Below are positions 15,179 through 23,246 of a stretch of 52,120 bases of DNA, in pieces; positions within the stretch are counted from its first letter, which is position 1; the number at the start of each line of letters is the position of its first letter. The position numbers and the translations under genes were made by a program. The stretch lies in assembly GCF_001550375.1 (NCBI RefSeq), contig NZ_LRTR01000670.1:1-52120 (forward strand), written 5' to 3'. The stretch is from Streptomyces europaeiscabiei (GTDB lineage Bacteria > Actinomycetota > Actinomycetes > Streptomycetales > Streptomycetaceae). Below the pieces are notes generated by a model. That model saw nothing but the letters and a program-made list of their open reading frames with translations, ran no database searches and was not told where the DNA came from.

Positions 15179-16337
15179 GAGGGCGGTCACTCGCAACCGG
15201 CCGCCTCTTGAGCAGCCGATCCATGTGGCTGATCGCCTCGCGCTGCGTGTCCTGCACGACGTGCGTGTACACGTCCATGGTGATGCTGATCTGACTGTGC
15301 CCAAGGATCTCCATCACGACGCGGGGCGCGACTCCGGCAGCCGTGAGGAGGGTGGCCGTGCCGTGCCGAGCGTCATGGAGCCGGATGACTCGAAGGCCGG
15401 CGGTCTCGGCGACGCGGGTGAAGGAGCGGTAGACGTTCCGAGGCTCGACCTGGCGACCGGTGCGGGTAGTGAAGACGTACCCCGACTCGTGCCACTGCTC
15501 CCCCGCCTTGGCGCGAGCGGCGGTCTGCCGCATGCGGTGCCAGCGCAGCGGGGCGACGCAGAGTGCGGGCAGAGGGACGACACGTCGGCGACGGCTCTTA
15601 GGGTCGTCGTCGTACAGGACACCACGGCGTCGCTGGGTCTGCTGGCGGACGTAGAGGACGCGGTTTTCGAGGTCGAGGTCAGACCAGCGCAGACCGATGA
15701 TCTCTCCCCGGCGCAGGCCCATGGCGATGGCGAGCACGAAGGCCGCGTAGAGCGGGTCTCTGCGGGACGCGGCGAGGAAGTCGAGCGTCTCGTCCAGGCT
15801 CCAGGGCATCAGCTCCCGGTTGTCCGTACAGGGCGGCTCGACGAGCTTGGCGACGTTGCGCGCGATCAGCTCCTCTCGACAGGCGGATGACAGAGCGGAA
15901 CGCAGCACGCGGTGCGATTCCTTGGCTGTTGCTGCGGTGGCCTCCTTCTCCAGGCGGACGAGGAAGCGGCGTACATCGGCGACGCCGAGGGATTCGAGCC
16001 GCTTGGCACCAAGCAGAGGCACCAGGTAGAGCCGAACGTGTGACTCGTACTTGTCGTACGTGCTGAGCTTCCGCCGAGGCTTGATCACGTTGTCCAGCCA
16101 GTACGGCAGCCACTCGGAGAGCTTGGCAGAGCGGGTCGGCACGGGCACGCCCTGGTCGACCTTGGCGAGCAACTCCCGGCGCTTGGTGTCGCACTCGGCC
16201 CAGGTCTTGCCGTAGGCGAACTTACGGGCGCGGGTGCCGTCCGGCTGGAGCACGTAGACGGCGCACTGAAAGCGACCATCCTTGCGCTTGGTGATCGTGC
16301 CCGCCCCGTTCGGGTTGCGTTTGCGCTGGCCGGCCAT
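15174..16337 (-). CDS. int: Tyrosine recombinase / site-specific integrase of the AICE
   Basis: A 387-residue tyrosine recombinase that integrates and, with Xis, excises the element at the tRNA-Arg gene. An N-terminal AP2-like arm-binding segment (GAGTITKRKDGRFQCAVYV) and a SAM-like core-binding domain (about residues 65-150) precede the catalytic domain. Catalytic residues visible: Arg in MGLRRGEIIGLRW, H-x-x-R in LHDARHG, LGHSQ, and the nucleophile Tyr in MDVYTHV. The start ATG overlaps the xis stop (TGATG), so the two are coupled. It reads toward the tRNA. Confidence 0.95.
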   Translation of the reverse strand: MAGQRKRNPNGAGTITKRKDGRFQCAVYVLQPDGTRARKFAYGKTWAECDTKRRELLAKVDQGVPVPTRSAKLSEWLPYWLDNVIKPRRKLSTYDKYESHVRLYLVPLLGAKRLESLGVADVRRFLVRLEKEATAATAKESHRVLRSALSSACREELIARNVAKLVEPPCTDNRELMPWSLDETLDFLAASRRDPLYAAFVLAIAMGLRRGEIIGLRWSDLDLENRVLYVRQQTQRRRGVLYDDDPKSRRRRVVPLPALCVAPLRWHRMRQTAARAKAGEQWHESGYVFTTRTGRQVEPRNVYRSFTRVAETAGLRVIRLHDARHGTATLLTAAGVAPRVVMEILGHSQISITMDVYTHVVQDTQREAISHMDRLLKRRPVASDRPR

Positions 16338-16519
16338 CAGGCTGCCGCCTCCATTTCGTGGGTGATGTAGTCGCTGAGGGCCCGCGCGGGAATACGGCGG
16401 CAACGGCCGATGGTGATCGAGGGGAGCCGTCGTGAGCGGATCAGGTCGTAGACCGTCGACCGGCCGAGCTTGAGGCGCGCCATGACGTCAGCCACGGTCA
16501 GCAGCTCGTCGTCACGCAT
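16337..16519 (-). CDS. xis: Excisionase (MerR-like helix-turn-helix)
   Basis: A 60-residue DNA-binding protein of the AlpA/excisionase type: LLTVADVMARLKLGRSTVYDL forms the helix-turn-helix and RRLPSITIGRCRRIPARAL the wing. It bends attachment-site DNA to favour excision by the integrase. It overlaps the rep 3' end by 8 bases and the int start by one base or so, forming a rep-xis-int operon as in pSAM2. The ATG follows AAGGAGA. Confidence 0.9.
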   Translation of the reverse strand: MRDDELLTVADVMARLKLGRSTVYDLIRSRRLPSITIGRCRRIPARALSDYITHEMEAAA

Positions 16520-17858
16520 GCGTCGGTTCTCCTTCTGTTCCGGGGGCGGGTGCGAGGGATTCGGCGAGCCAGGCTTCGGTGTCGGAGAGTCCGGTTCCGG
16601 CGAAGACCCAGTGGGCGAGGACGTACGTCGTGTCGGGCGCCGGTCCGTTGGCCGTTGCGGCTTGGGCGCGGCGCCATTCGGCGCGGGCGTCGCGGAGGGC
16701 GCCGAGGGTGGTGGAGTAGCGGCGGGATTTGGTGGAGAAGTGGCCGCGGAAGCCGAGCATGTGGGCCCAGGCTCGTAGGCGGAGGTGTTCGAGGCTCTTG
16801 CGTGCGCCGAGGGTCCAGGCGGTTCGGATGAGGCGGCGGGCGTGGTCGCTGATGTCGAGATGAGCCAGCTCGGCGGCGAACTTCAGCGGTCGGTCGAGAG
16901 CTCCCGTGGCTGTTTCGGCGCCCTTGGTGGCGTACTTGGCGATGTACGAGGCGACGGCGCGTTCGGTCAGTTCCTGGCCGTCGTTGAAGTCGGCGGAGCG
17001 GATGGTGCGCACGTCGAGTTGGCGGCCGAAGGTGAAGGTGTGGGCGCGTCCGTCGATGGCCGGGCCGTCCACGCGAACCTTGACTGCCGCTGCCTCGATG
17101 GCGTCGGTGAGGAGTTCGGCGGTTGCCCAGGCCGGGGGTGGGGTGTCGCCGCCGGTGGGGCCGTCGATGCGGATGACGGCGTGGAAGTGGACGGCGCCAC
17201 GCTTTTGGTACTCGGCGACCTTGGCGAAGGAGACGCGGGCGTGGTCGCGAAACCGGCGTTGTGACAGGCCCGCACGCTTGGCGACCTCTCGGCGCAGGTA
17301 GGTGGAGAAGCGTCGCCAAAGCGGACCGGCGTGCGCGTTCCAGAGAACGGCCGCTTCGTAGTCGTAGGTGTCCGGGTCGAGTGCGGTACCGAGTTCGGCG
17401 TAGTCCTGGTCGTGGCGGGTGCCGCAGCGGCAGGGGCGCCCGCTGGAGGGGCGGTTGTGGACCGGGCCGAAGCTCGGGGCGGTGAAGGTGGCGAAGACGC
17501 GGGGGTGGGTGGCGACGTGTTCGGGGGTGCCCTTGCCGCCGCGCAGGCCGGAGGTGATCAGGTGGAAGGTGTCGCGGCGGTAGACCTCGGAGCAGGCCGC
17601 GCACCGAGTCGTGCGGCGGTTGTTGCAGCGGACGAGGAGTTGGCCGGCCGGGAGGTGGGTGGAGTCGAGGTGCTGGAGGACGCGGCCGATCTCGCCGGTC
17701 GTGGTGTCGACGTCGTGCTCGGTGCGGTGGCCGTCGAGGCGGATCGGGTTGACGCAGCCACCAAGTCCGGAGAGTTGGCGGAGGATACCGGGCAGGGTGC
17801 CGTGCTCGGCCAGCTTCGCGAGTTCCGGGAGCGGGGGCGGTGTGGTGCGGGTGAAGAT
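16512..17858 (-). CDS. Replication initiator RepSA-type, with a non-canonical ATC at the start position
   Basis: A 448-codon frame encoding the AICE rolling-circle replication initiator. Hallmarks in order: VRCNNRRTTRCAACSEVYRR (zinc-like Cys cluster, about residue 95), GGKGTPEHVATHPRVFATFT, GRPCRCG, LWNAHAGPLWRRF, EYQKRGAVHFHAVIRID (the HUH motif HFH) and VASYIAKYATKGAE (the Tyr motif). Reading back from GTG 17072 there is no ATG, GTG or TTG in frame, yet the frame is open and conserved to 17858. There AGAAGGAG precedes ATC TTC ACC at normal spacing. Either ATC initiates or a start-codon mutation has silenced rep. Without it only a 186-residue C-terminal piece could start, at GTG 17072. The 3' end overlaps xis. 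Confidence 0.85.
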   Translation of the reverse strand: MFTRTTPPPLPELAKLAEHGTLPGILRQLSGLGGCVNPIRLDGHRTEHDVDTTTGEIGRVLQHLDSTHLPAGQLLVRCNNRRTTRCAACSEVYRRDTFHLITSGLRGGKGTPEHVATHPRVFATFTAPSFGPVHNRPSSGRPCRCGTRHDQDYAELGTALDPDTYDYEAAVLWNAHAGPLWRRFSTYLRREVAKRAGLSQRRFRDHARVSFAKVAEYQKRGAVHFHAVIRIDGPTGGDTPPPAWATAELLTDAIEAAAVKVRVDGPAIDGRAHTFTFGRQLDVRTIRSADFNDGQELTERAVASYIAKYATKGAETATGALDRPLKFAAELAHLDISDHARRLIRTAWTLGARKSLEHLRLRAWAHMLGFRGHFSTKSRRYSTTLGALRDARAEWRRAQAATANGPAPDTTYVLAHWVFAGTGLSDTEAWLAESLAPAPGTEGEPTHA

Positions 17859-17950
17859 GGCGATTCTCCTTCTGACTGGCTCGGTCAGGAGTGATGGCCC
17901 CGGGGCGGCGGATGCTTGGTCGTGTGTGCCGCCCCGGGTACCGGGCGCGT

Positions 17951-18196
17951 TCAGCGCCGGTTCTGTTCGCGGATCAAGGAGCGCAGGACCACGGCCGCGA
18001 TGGCGACGGAGACGGCCGAGACGGCGACGGCGGCCAGGAGCGCGGTGAGGACGACACCGCCGACGACCACGGCCGCCACGACTCCGGGACTGACGGAGAC
18101 CGCCGGGAGCGAGCGCCGTACGGGCATCGGATCGGCCGGGGCGTGGGTGTGTGCGGGCGGCGGGGTGGCGCTGTCGGGGTACTTGGGCAGGAACAC
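17951..18196 (-). CDS. Small membrane protein of the AICE
   Basis: An 81-residue protein: a proline-rich cytosolic N-terminus (about 30 residues) then a long hydrophobic stretch (VVAAVVVGGVVLTALLAAVA and beyond; one long or two short helices) and a basic tail. GTG 18196 follows GAGGAG. It is the first gene after a KorSA-like operator and lies just upstream of rep. Such proteins are standard in AICEs but their role is not established. Confidence 0.7.
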   Translation of the reverse strand: MFLPKYPDSATPPPAHTHAPADPMPVRRSLPAVSVSPGVVAAVVVGGVVLTALLAAVAVSAVSVAIAAVVLRSLIREQNRR

Positions 18197-18215
18197 GGTC
18201 AGACTCTCCTCATCT

Positions 18216-18229
18216 ACTCGTCTAGGTAT
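18216..18229 (-). promoter_or_regulatory. KorSA-type operator upstream of the rep-xis-int unit
   Basis: ACTCGTCTAGGTATG resembles one half of the palindrome ACTCGTCTATACGAGT found before tra. It lies about 20 bases upstream of the small membrane gene that precedes rep and overlaps the stop of the gene at 18222-18416. It would let KorSA repress replication and excision genes. Confidence 0.55.
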
Positions 18230-18416
18230 GTGAGCCGTTTATGACGTCCACGCCGGAGCGGGTGCCGGACTCGATGGCGGGAGCGAGGAAGGTCTGCGAG
18301 AGGTAGAAGCCGAAGAGGGCGATCAGTACGACGACCCAGGTGCGGACGCCGAGGAACTTGACCGCTCCCCAGGCGAAGAAGCCGAGGACGACGACGAGCG
18401 GCAGGCTGACGGTCAC
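18222..18416 (-). CDS. Small two-helix membrane protein of the AICE
   Basis: A 64-residue protein with two hydrophobic segments (LPLVVVLGFFAWGAVKFLG and VVVLIALFGFYLSQTFLA). GTG 18416 follows AAAGGGAG; the longer frame to 18545 begins with low-complexity sequence and overlaps the next gene. Probably a spread (Spd) or transfer accessory protein, by position between spdB and rep. Confidence 0.7.
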   Translation of the reverse strand: MTVSLPLVVVLGFFAWGAVKFLGVRTWVVVLIALFGFYLSQTFLAPAIESGTRSGVDVINGSHT

Positions 18417-18432
18417 GGTGCGGAGCTCCCTT

Positions 18433-18621
18433 TCAGCGGACGGGGCAGCGGTGGGTGCGGGCGGCCAGCTCGGCGGCGGCTCGGCTGTCGTAGTCGGCGG
18501 AGAAGCCGCAGCGCGGAGCCGTACAGGCGGCGGTGTGCTTTTCACGGCCCCGGCCGTCGTAAGACGTGGCGACCTGGACGGGGCCGATGCGGGTGCCGTT
18601 GCGGAAGCGGCGGTTGGGCAT
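18433..18621 (-). CDS. Mobile element transfer protein (small basic)
   Basis: A 62-residue basic protein. MPNRRFRNGTRIGPVQVATS followed by a Cys/His pattern (AACTAPRCGFSADYDSRAAAELAARTHRC) suggests a small zinc-binding fold. The ATG follows GGAGGA. This family is typically annotated as mobile element transfer protein and sits between spdB and rep in AICEs. Confidence 0.75.
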   Translation of the reverse strand: MPNRRFRNGTRIGPVQVATSYDGRGREKHTAACTAPRCGFSADYDSRAAAELAARTHRCPVR

Positions 18622-18623
18622 GA

Positions 18624-18809
18624 TCAGTCCTCCTGTCGCAGGCTGGGGCCGGGGAATTCGTGCAGGATGCGGGCGGCTTCGGCGGGGTCCGTGACGCGGT
18701 CGGCGGCTTCTTCGGCGAGGAGCCGGGCCAGCGTGGTCCGACCGCTGAGGGCCATCTCGCGGGCTGCTTCGAGGTAGTCGGCGGCGGTGTTGAAAGAGAA
18801 GAGGGGCAC
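18624..18809 (-). CDS. Small conserved AICE protein
   Basis: A 61-residue, helix-rich acidic protein (MPLFSFNTAADYLEAAREMA start) with no membrane segment or known domain. The GTG start at 18809 lies 3 bases after the spdB stop, and the gene ends 2 bases before the next start, so it is translated within the spd operon. Confidence 0.65.
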   Translation of the reverse strand: MPLFSFNTAADYLEAAREMALSGRTTLARLLAEEAADRVTDPAEAARILHEFPGPSLRQED

Positions 18810-18812
18810 GGG

Positions 18813-19478
18813 TCAGCTCCCGGTCGGGGCGAGGTGGGCGGCGATGGCTTCGGCCATGGGCGCGGGGACGCCGAGGCGAGCCCGGAGGGTCGGGGTGTCG
18901 ATAGGTGTTCCGGTGCGGGTGTGGTGTTCGGCGGCGACCTTGCGGGCGTGTTCGACCAGGGCGGCCGGGACGGGTACGGCGGGCCGCTCGGGCGGCGGTG
19001 GCTCGATGGCCGGTGGTGTCGGCGGCGGTTCCTCGGGGGCGAGTTCGGGCGCGTGCCCCTGGTCCACGGTGTGCTCCGTGTCCTCGCGGTCCTTGTGGTC
19101 TTGGCCGGTTGTCGCGGGGGCAGTGTGGGCGAGGAGGGTTCCGCCGAGGAAGGCGACGGCGGGCCAGCCCGCGACGAGGATGCGCAGCCAGGCCGGGACA
19201 TCGTTGAGGTCGAGTAGGCCGGCGGTGGCGACGTTCGCGCCGAGGGAGGCGGTGAGGGCGATGACGAACCAGCACCACCCGGCCGCTTTCGCCTCACCGG
19301 TCCGCAGTCGGCGCCAGGCGGCGACGAGCAGCAGGTCGACCGAGACGGGATAGGCCCACGCTTTCCACCCGTCCTGACCGGCAGCCGAGGCGATGTCGTG
19401 CAGGTGGGCGAAGGACAGCGCGGCGGCGATGAGCGCCTGGACGAGCACCGCGTCGACACGGGCCAGTTGGGCGCGCAT
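18813..19478 (-). CDS. spdB: SpdB-like DUF2637 membrane protein
   Basis: A 221-residue protein with four membrane segments in the first 125 residues (VLVQALIAAALSFAHLHDIA; VSVDLLLVAAW; WFVIALTASLGANVATAGLL; AVAFLGGTLLAHT), typical of DUF2637. A proline/glutamate-rich linker leads to a C-terminal helix-turn-helix-like segment (LRARLGVPAPMAEAIAAHL). SpdB proteins spread conjugated DNA between septate compartments in mycelium. ATG 19478 follows AAGGAG. Confidence 0.85.
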   Translation of the reverse strand: MRAQLARVDAVLVQALIAAALSFAHLHDIASAAGQDGWKAWAYPVSVDLLLVAAWRRLRTGEAKAAGWCWFVIALTASLGANVATAGLLDLNDVPAWLRILVAGWPAVAFLGGTLLAHTAPATTGQDHKDREDTEHTVDQGHAPELAPEEPPPTPPAIEPPPPERPAVPVPAALVEHARKVAAEHHTRTGTPIDTPTLRARLGVPAPMAEAIAAHLAPTGS

Positions 19479-19566
19479 GGTGCGGCTCCTTCCGGTTTCA
19501 GGCATGGCGGGGGTAGGGAGTTGGCGCGAGGCGGTCACGCCGACCGGGGTGAGGGGTGGGCGAAGG

Positions 19567-20943
19567 TCAGTCGGTCACCGGGTGCGGCTGCACCGTCGGG
19601 GCCGAGGACTCCACGGGCCGTACGGGGATGTCGGGCCGGAAGGGCTTGAGCGTGGGCAGGTCGGGCACCAGATGGGCCGAGTCCCGGCAGATCCCGGCAG
19701 CGGCGCCGAGGGACAGGTATGGCGTGCGGATGCGGGACCAGCCGCCGGAGGTGTCACCGGCCACGGCCAGGCCGGGCAGTTCGGGAGCGATGGCGCAGGC
19801 GGCGAAGACCGCCTCAGGGGCGATGTCGCCGAGTGCCATCTTCGCGGAGGCTTCGTCGTTGACGCGGTGGCAGACCCGGCCGGTGAGCTGGGCCCGGAGC
19901 ATGGTGGCGCCCTTGCCCAGCTCGGCGCCGAAGCGCTGCCCGCAGACCTCCAGGTAGATCCCGGCGGCGCGGCCGAGCTGGGCAAAGCGGATGAGCTGGG
20001 TGACCATCTCGTCGCGCCGTTCCTCGTCCTTCTTCGTGGCGACGAGGAAGAGTTCTGCCACCTCGTCGACGAACAGCACGATCGGCACGGGGCGTTCGCT
20101 GTCGGGCAGGCCCCAGATGTCGGAGGTGATCTCCTCGTCGGGGGTGCCGGGGGCGATGCCCTGCCGGGCTTTGATCAGGTCGTATCGGTCCTCCATCTCC
20201 TTGACCAGCACGGGTAGCAGCTCGGCGGCTTCGTCGGCGTCGGTGGCGAGGGCGGAGAGCCGGGAGGCGAACGGCGCCAGCTCCACGCCCCGCTTGCAGT
20301 CGATGCCGACCAGGGCGATGGGCTGTCGGGCGAGTCCGGTGATCAGGTGTCGCAGGTACATGGACTTGCCCGAGAGCGTGGCGCCGAGGGTGAGTTGGTG
20401 CGGGATGGTGCGGTAGTCGCGCACGAACGGGGTGGCGTCCTCCCGCAGTGCCACGGGCACCTTGAGGAGTTCGGCGGCGGCCTTCCGAGGCATCCGCACG
20501 TTCCGCAGCACGTCGAAGCCGACGAGCCGCAGTTCGACCACGCCCGGCTTGACGGTCGAGACGTACACGGCGTGAACGCCCCAGGCGTGCCGCAGCCGTT
20601 CGGCCGAGGCGGCGACGTCGGCGGGTTCCTGCCCGGGAGCGAGCCGGAGGCGAAGCCGCAGCCCGGTCGAGGTGGGCCGGATGATGCCCCGACGGGGCGG
20701 AACGGGCCGGACCTCCCGCCGGGTGGTGGCCTTCACAGCGAGGACCCGCAGCCGGGACGGCGCCACGGTGAGACCGCAGGCCTCCATGACCGCGCCGTAG
20801 GAGCCGAGGAGCCGGGCGGTGGATATCGGCAGGCCGACCGTGGGCCAGTACACGCGAGGGTACTTGGCCCGGGTGTAGGCGGCCCCGCCACCGAGCGCGG
20901 CGACAGGACCACCCACCTCCAGAAGAGTCACCAGATCGGACAT
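19567..20943 (-). CDS. tra: TraSA-type FtsK/SpoIIIE DNA translocase
   Basis: A 458-residue conjugative transfer motor that moves double-stranded DNA between mycelia, the only essential transfer protein in this class. It has a short N-terminal hydrophobic region, an atypical Walker A GATLSGKS (about residue 195) and Walker B VPIVLFVDEVAEL, then GRAAGIYLEVCGQRFGAELG and the LTGRVCHRVNDEASAKMALG C-terminal motor motif. The start overlaps the preceding SCO3933-type stop (TGATG). A decayed relative of its C-terminus occurs at 35601-35924. Confidence 0.92.
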   Translation of the reverse strand: MSDLVTLLEVGGPVAALGGGAAYTRAKYPRVYWPTVGLPISTARLLGSYGAVMEACGLTVAPSRLRVLAVKATTRREVRPVPPRRGIIRPTSTGLRLRLRLAPGQEPADVAASAERLRHAWGVHAVYVSTVKPGVVELRLVGFDVLRNVRMPRKAAAELLKVPVALREDATPFVRDYRTIPHQLTLGATLSGKSMYLRHLITGLARQPIALVGIDCKRGVELAPFASRLSALATDADEAAELLPVLVKEMEDRYDLIKARQGIAPGTPDEEITSDIWGLPDSERPVPIVLFVDEVAELFLVATKKDEERRDEMVTQLIRFAQLGRAAGIYLEVCGQRFGAELGKGATMLRAQLTGRVCHRVNDEASAKMALGDIAPEAVFAACAIAPELPGLAVAGDTSGGWSRIRTPYLSLGAAAGICRDSAHLVPDLPTLKPFRPDIPVRPVESSAPTVQPHPVTD

Positions 20944-21299
20944 CAGGCGGTGGCTCCCATGGCGGCCGGGAAGGCGGCCGGAGTCACGGCGGCGGCACGG
21001 AAGGCGATGCCATGCCGCTGCTGCCCGTTGAACACGCTCTCCCACGGCCGGGCGACCAGCCCCGGCAGCGAGACCGGCGCCCCCAGCGCCAGCCCCTCAG
21101 CCACACCGCCCTCAGGAACGGTGACCTTGACCAGCGACGACTCCCCGTCCTCGATGTAGACGACGCCGAGCGTCATCAGCGCCTCACCGCTGACGGCGTC
21201 CTTGGCGATCTCGCCCGTCTGCCGGTCCCGGACCTTGGGCTCAGGGGCCTCGGTCAGCAGGATCGTGGCGGCCGAGGTCTCAACACGAATGGTGCGCAA
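20943..21299 (-). CDS. SCO3933-family regulatory protein
   Basis: A 118-residue protein beginning MRTIRVETSAATILLTEAPE, the hallmark of the small protein encoded directly before tra in Streptomyces AICEs. The start is TTG 21299, chosen from family N-termini; the ribosome site is weak. A beta-rich fold is suggested by alternating strands. It is coupled to tra by a TGATG overlap. Function is unproven. Confidence 0.75.
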   Translation of the reverse strand: MRTIRVETSAATILLTEAPEPKVRDRQTGEIAKDAVSGEALMTLGVVYIEDGESSLVKVTVPEGGVAEGLALGAPVSLPGLVARPWESVFNGQQRHGIAFRAAAVTPAAFPAAMGATA

Positions 21300-21314
21300 G
21301 GCAAATCACCCATC

Positions 21315-21406
21315 TACTCGTCTATACATGATGCGGTCTGCGAACCCGATCTCCGGGCTCATGCGGACCACCCTGCCACACCACTTGCCCACTCGTCTAT
21401 ACGAGT
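21315..21406. promoter_or_regulatory. KorSA-type operators in the tra promoter
   Basis: The perfect palindrome ACTCGTCTATACGAGT lies at 21391-21406, and a half-matching TACTCGTCTATACATG at 21315-21330, immediately upstream of the tra operon. A further half-site, ACGAGT, is at 21423-21428. These lie between tra and korSA and fit repression of tra by the GntR regulator. Confidence 0.7.
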
Positions 21407-21467
21407 ATGCCTGTTGGGGTGTACGAGTCGGAGAAGCGTCCCCCGCGCACCACCGCAAATCACCTCA

Positions 21468-22256
21468 TCACGTCGCCGGAAGCTGATACGACAGCACGTA
21501 CGCGTCCGCCGCCATGACCGTGTCGCAGACCTCCACGGCCCGCCCCTCGGCGTTGAAGGCGGTACGGATCAGATGGATCACCGGCACGCCGGAGGCCAGC
21601 CGAAGCGTCTTCACCTCAGCCGGTGAGGGCATCCGGGCGCGAATCTCCTCCTCGAAGTGGTCGAGCCGGTGGCCCAGCTCTTCGAGACGGGCGTAGATAC
21701 CGCCGGGCCCGGGGTTCGGCTCAGCGATCGGCGTACCGCGGGCGATGTCGAGCGGCAGATACGAGGTGGCGAACTCGACCGGCCGCCCGTCGAGCAGATA
21801 GCGCCGCCGACGAGCCAGCACCCGCCGCACGGAGCCGAGCCGAGTGGAGACGTCCTGACTGGCCTTCTCTTCCTTGACCTCAAGGCTGTCGACCTGCGGG
21901 TGACTGCCGGCGGCGTTGGCTTCGACGATGAAGGCAGCCTTGCCCTGCTCGCGGTGGCGCCGGGCGAACCGGTCGGAGGCGAGCCTTCGCACGGGCGGCC
22001 GGGGCCGGACGAAGACGCCCTTGCCGTGCTCGGCGTGCACGAGCCCTTCGCCCTGGAGGACGGAGAAGGAGTTGCGGACCGTCATCCGGGATACCCCGTA
22101 GTGGTCAACAAGCTCAGCCTCCGAGGGCAACTTTTCACCCTCCTTGAACCGCCCCCGGTCGATGGCCTCGCGCAACTGGTCGGCGATCTGCCGAAACACC
22201 GCACGATCGCTCGTGGGGTCGAGATCACCGAGGAAGCCGGAAGGAAGAGAGGGCAC
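21468..22256 (-). CDS. korSA: KorSA-like GntR/HutC transcriptional repressor
   Basis: A 262-residue regulator. The winged helix is at about residues 20-85 (AVFRQIADQLREAIDRGRFK, then KLPSEAELVDHYGVSRMTVR) and the UTRA ligand domain follows, ending AAYVLSYQLPAT-like. In pSAM2 KorSA represses tra, its own gene and pra. GTG 22256 follows AAAGGAG. A TCTAGACGAGT half-operator lies just upstream. Confidence 0.88.
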   Translation of the reverse strand: MPSLPSGFLGDLDPTSDRAVFRQIADQLREAIDRGRFKEGEKLPSEAELVDHYGVSRMTVRNSFSVLQGEGLVHAEHGKGVFVRPRPPVRRLASDRFARRHREQGKAAFIVEANAAGSHPQVDSLEVKEEKASQDVSTRLGSVRRVLARRRRYLLDGRPVEFATSYLPLDIARGTPIAEPNPGPGGIYARLEELGHRLDHFEEEIRARMPSPAEVKTLRLASGVPVIHLIRTAFNAEGRAVEVCDTVMAADAYVLSYQLPAT

Positions 22257-22271
22257 GTGTACTCCTTTAGA

Positions 22272-22284
22272 TATCTAGACGAGT
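22272..22284. promoter_or_regulatory. KorSA-type half-operator between korSA and the Nudix gene
   Basis: ATCTAGACGAGT matches half of the palindrome before tra. It sits 16-28 bases upstream of the korSA start and 56 bases before the divergent Nudix gene, so it could control both. Confidence 0.55.
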
Positions 22285-22339
22285 GGGCGATTGTTGTTGC
22301 TACGGTGGAGAGCCTAGCCAGCCGAGAGGGCCGAGGAAC

Positions 22340-22771
22340 GTGAGCACCGACCGTCCGCACTCCGTGAGCGTCGCCGGAGTCATCGTCGACGACCAGGGCC
22401 GGGCCCTCTTGATCAAACGCCGCGACAACGGCAAGTGGGAACCCCCGGGCGGAGTCCTCGAACGCGAGGAAACTCTTCCCGAGGCCCTCCAGCGTGAAGT
22501 GCTCGAAGAGACCGGCATCAAGATCGCGCTTCCCGCGACCCTGACCGGCGTCTACAAGAACATGACGGGCCTGATCGTCTCGCTGGTCTTCCGGTGCGAA
22601 GCGGCCGACGGCACACCGACCACCGGCGACGAGACCCGCGCACTGCGCTGGGCCACCCGTGAAGAAGTCACCGAGCTTGCCGACGAGGCATACGCGATCC
22701 GCGTCCTGGACGCATTGGACGCGGCATCCCCGCCGGCCATCCGCGCCCACGACGGCGTGAAACTCGTCTAG
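22340..22771 (+). CDS. Nudix hydrolase (Pra-like activator locus)
   Basis: A 143-residue protein with a complete Nudix box, G-x5-E-x7-REVLEETGI, within PPGGVLEREETLPEALQREV. In pSAM2 the Pra protein, which activates rep-xis-int, is a Nudix-type protein next to korSA; gene order matches here. GTG 22340 follows a GAGG-type site with short spacing. Whether it acts by hydrolysis or DNA binding is unresolved. Confidence 0.85.
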   Translation: MSTDRPHSVSVAGVIVDDQGRALLIKRRDNGKWEPPGGVLEREETLPEALQREVLEETGIKIALPATLTGVYKNMTGLIVSLVFRCEAADGTPTTGDETRALRWATREEVTELADEAYAIRVLDALDAASPPAIRAHDGVKLV

Positions 22772-22817
22772 CCCGAACCCGCTGCACATGGCGGCCTACC
22801 AGCATGAAGGAACTTAT

Positions 22818-23246
22818 ATGCACGAGTATACGAGCACCGCCCGGGTCTGGGGACTCACTTGCCCAGGATTTCCGGAAGAGGTGAGCCGGGCCCGCCGCTG
22901 GACCCGCGACATCCTGCGCGGATCCCCTTTGGCCGACGACGCCGAGCTGATCGTGAGCGAGCTGAGCGCGAACGCGATCCTCCACACGGCCAGCGGCATG
23001 GAATCCGGCAGCTTCCACCTGGCCCTCGCGGTGACCCGGCAGGTGATCGCCCTGTCGGTCACGGACGGCGGAGGAACCGGAACGGCCCCCAAGGCCGAGC
23101 ACCAGGACGAGACGGCCGAACACGGCCGGGGCCTGGGCATGGTCACCGCACTCGCCCACCGAGTCGTGGTCCACGGCAGCGAGGGCGGCTACACGGTCAC
23201 CGCGGAACTGTTCACCGGCACCCGCCCGGGAGACCACCTGTGCTGA
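22818..23246 (+). CDS. ATP-binding protein (HATPase_c_2, RsbW-like)
   Basis: A 142-residue GHKL-fold protein of the anti-sigma/serine kinase type: the N box is ELIVSELSANAILHT, then LSVTDGGG (G1) and EHGRGLGMVTALAHR (G2). ATG 22818 follows AAGGAAC; an upstream ATG (22788) is weaker. A CGAGTATACGAG sequence resembling the KorSA operator spans codons 2-6, so the gene may be in the KorSA regulon. It probably modulates a partner regulator. Confidence 0.82.
   Translation: MHEYTSTARVWGLTCPGFPEEVSRARRWTRDILRGSPLADDAELIVSELSANAILHTASGMESGSFHLALAVTRQVIALSVTDGGGTGTAPKAEHQDETAEHGRGLGMVTALAHRVVVHGSEGGYTVTAELFTGTRPGDHLC
22822..22835. promoter_or_regulatory. Operator-like palindrome at the start of the ATP-binding gene
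   Basis: ACGAGTATACGAGC repeats the ACGAGT half-site of the tra operator and overlaps the first codons. It could be a roadblock-type KorSA site or a chance match within coding sequence. Confidence 0.35.

Noticed and set aside
16498..17604. A 368-codon minus-strand frame with ATG start in the rep region
   Set aside because: It is the wrong frame of rep (Arg/Pro/His-rich). The adjacent frame carries the HUH and Cys motifs, even though it lacks a standard start.
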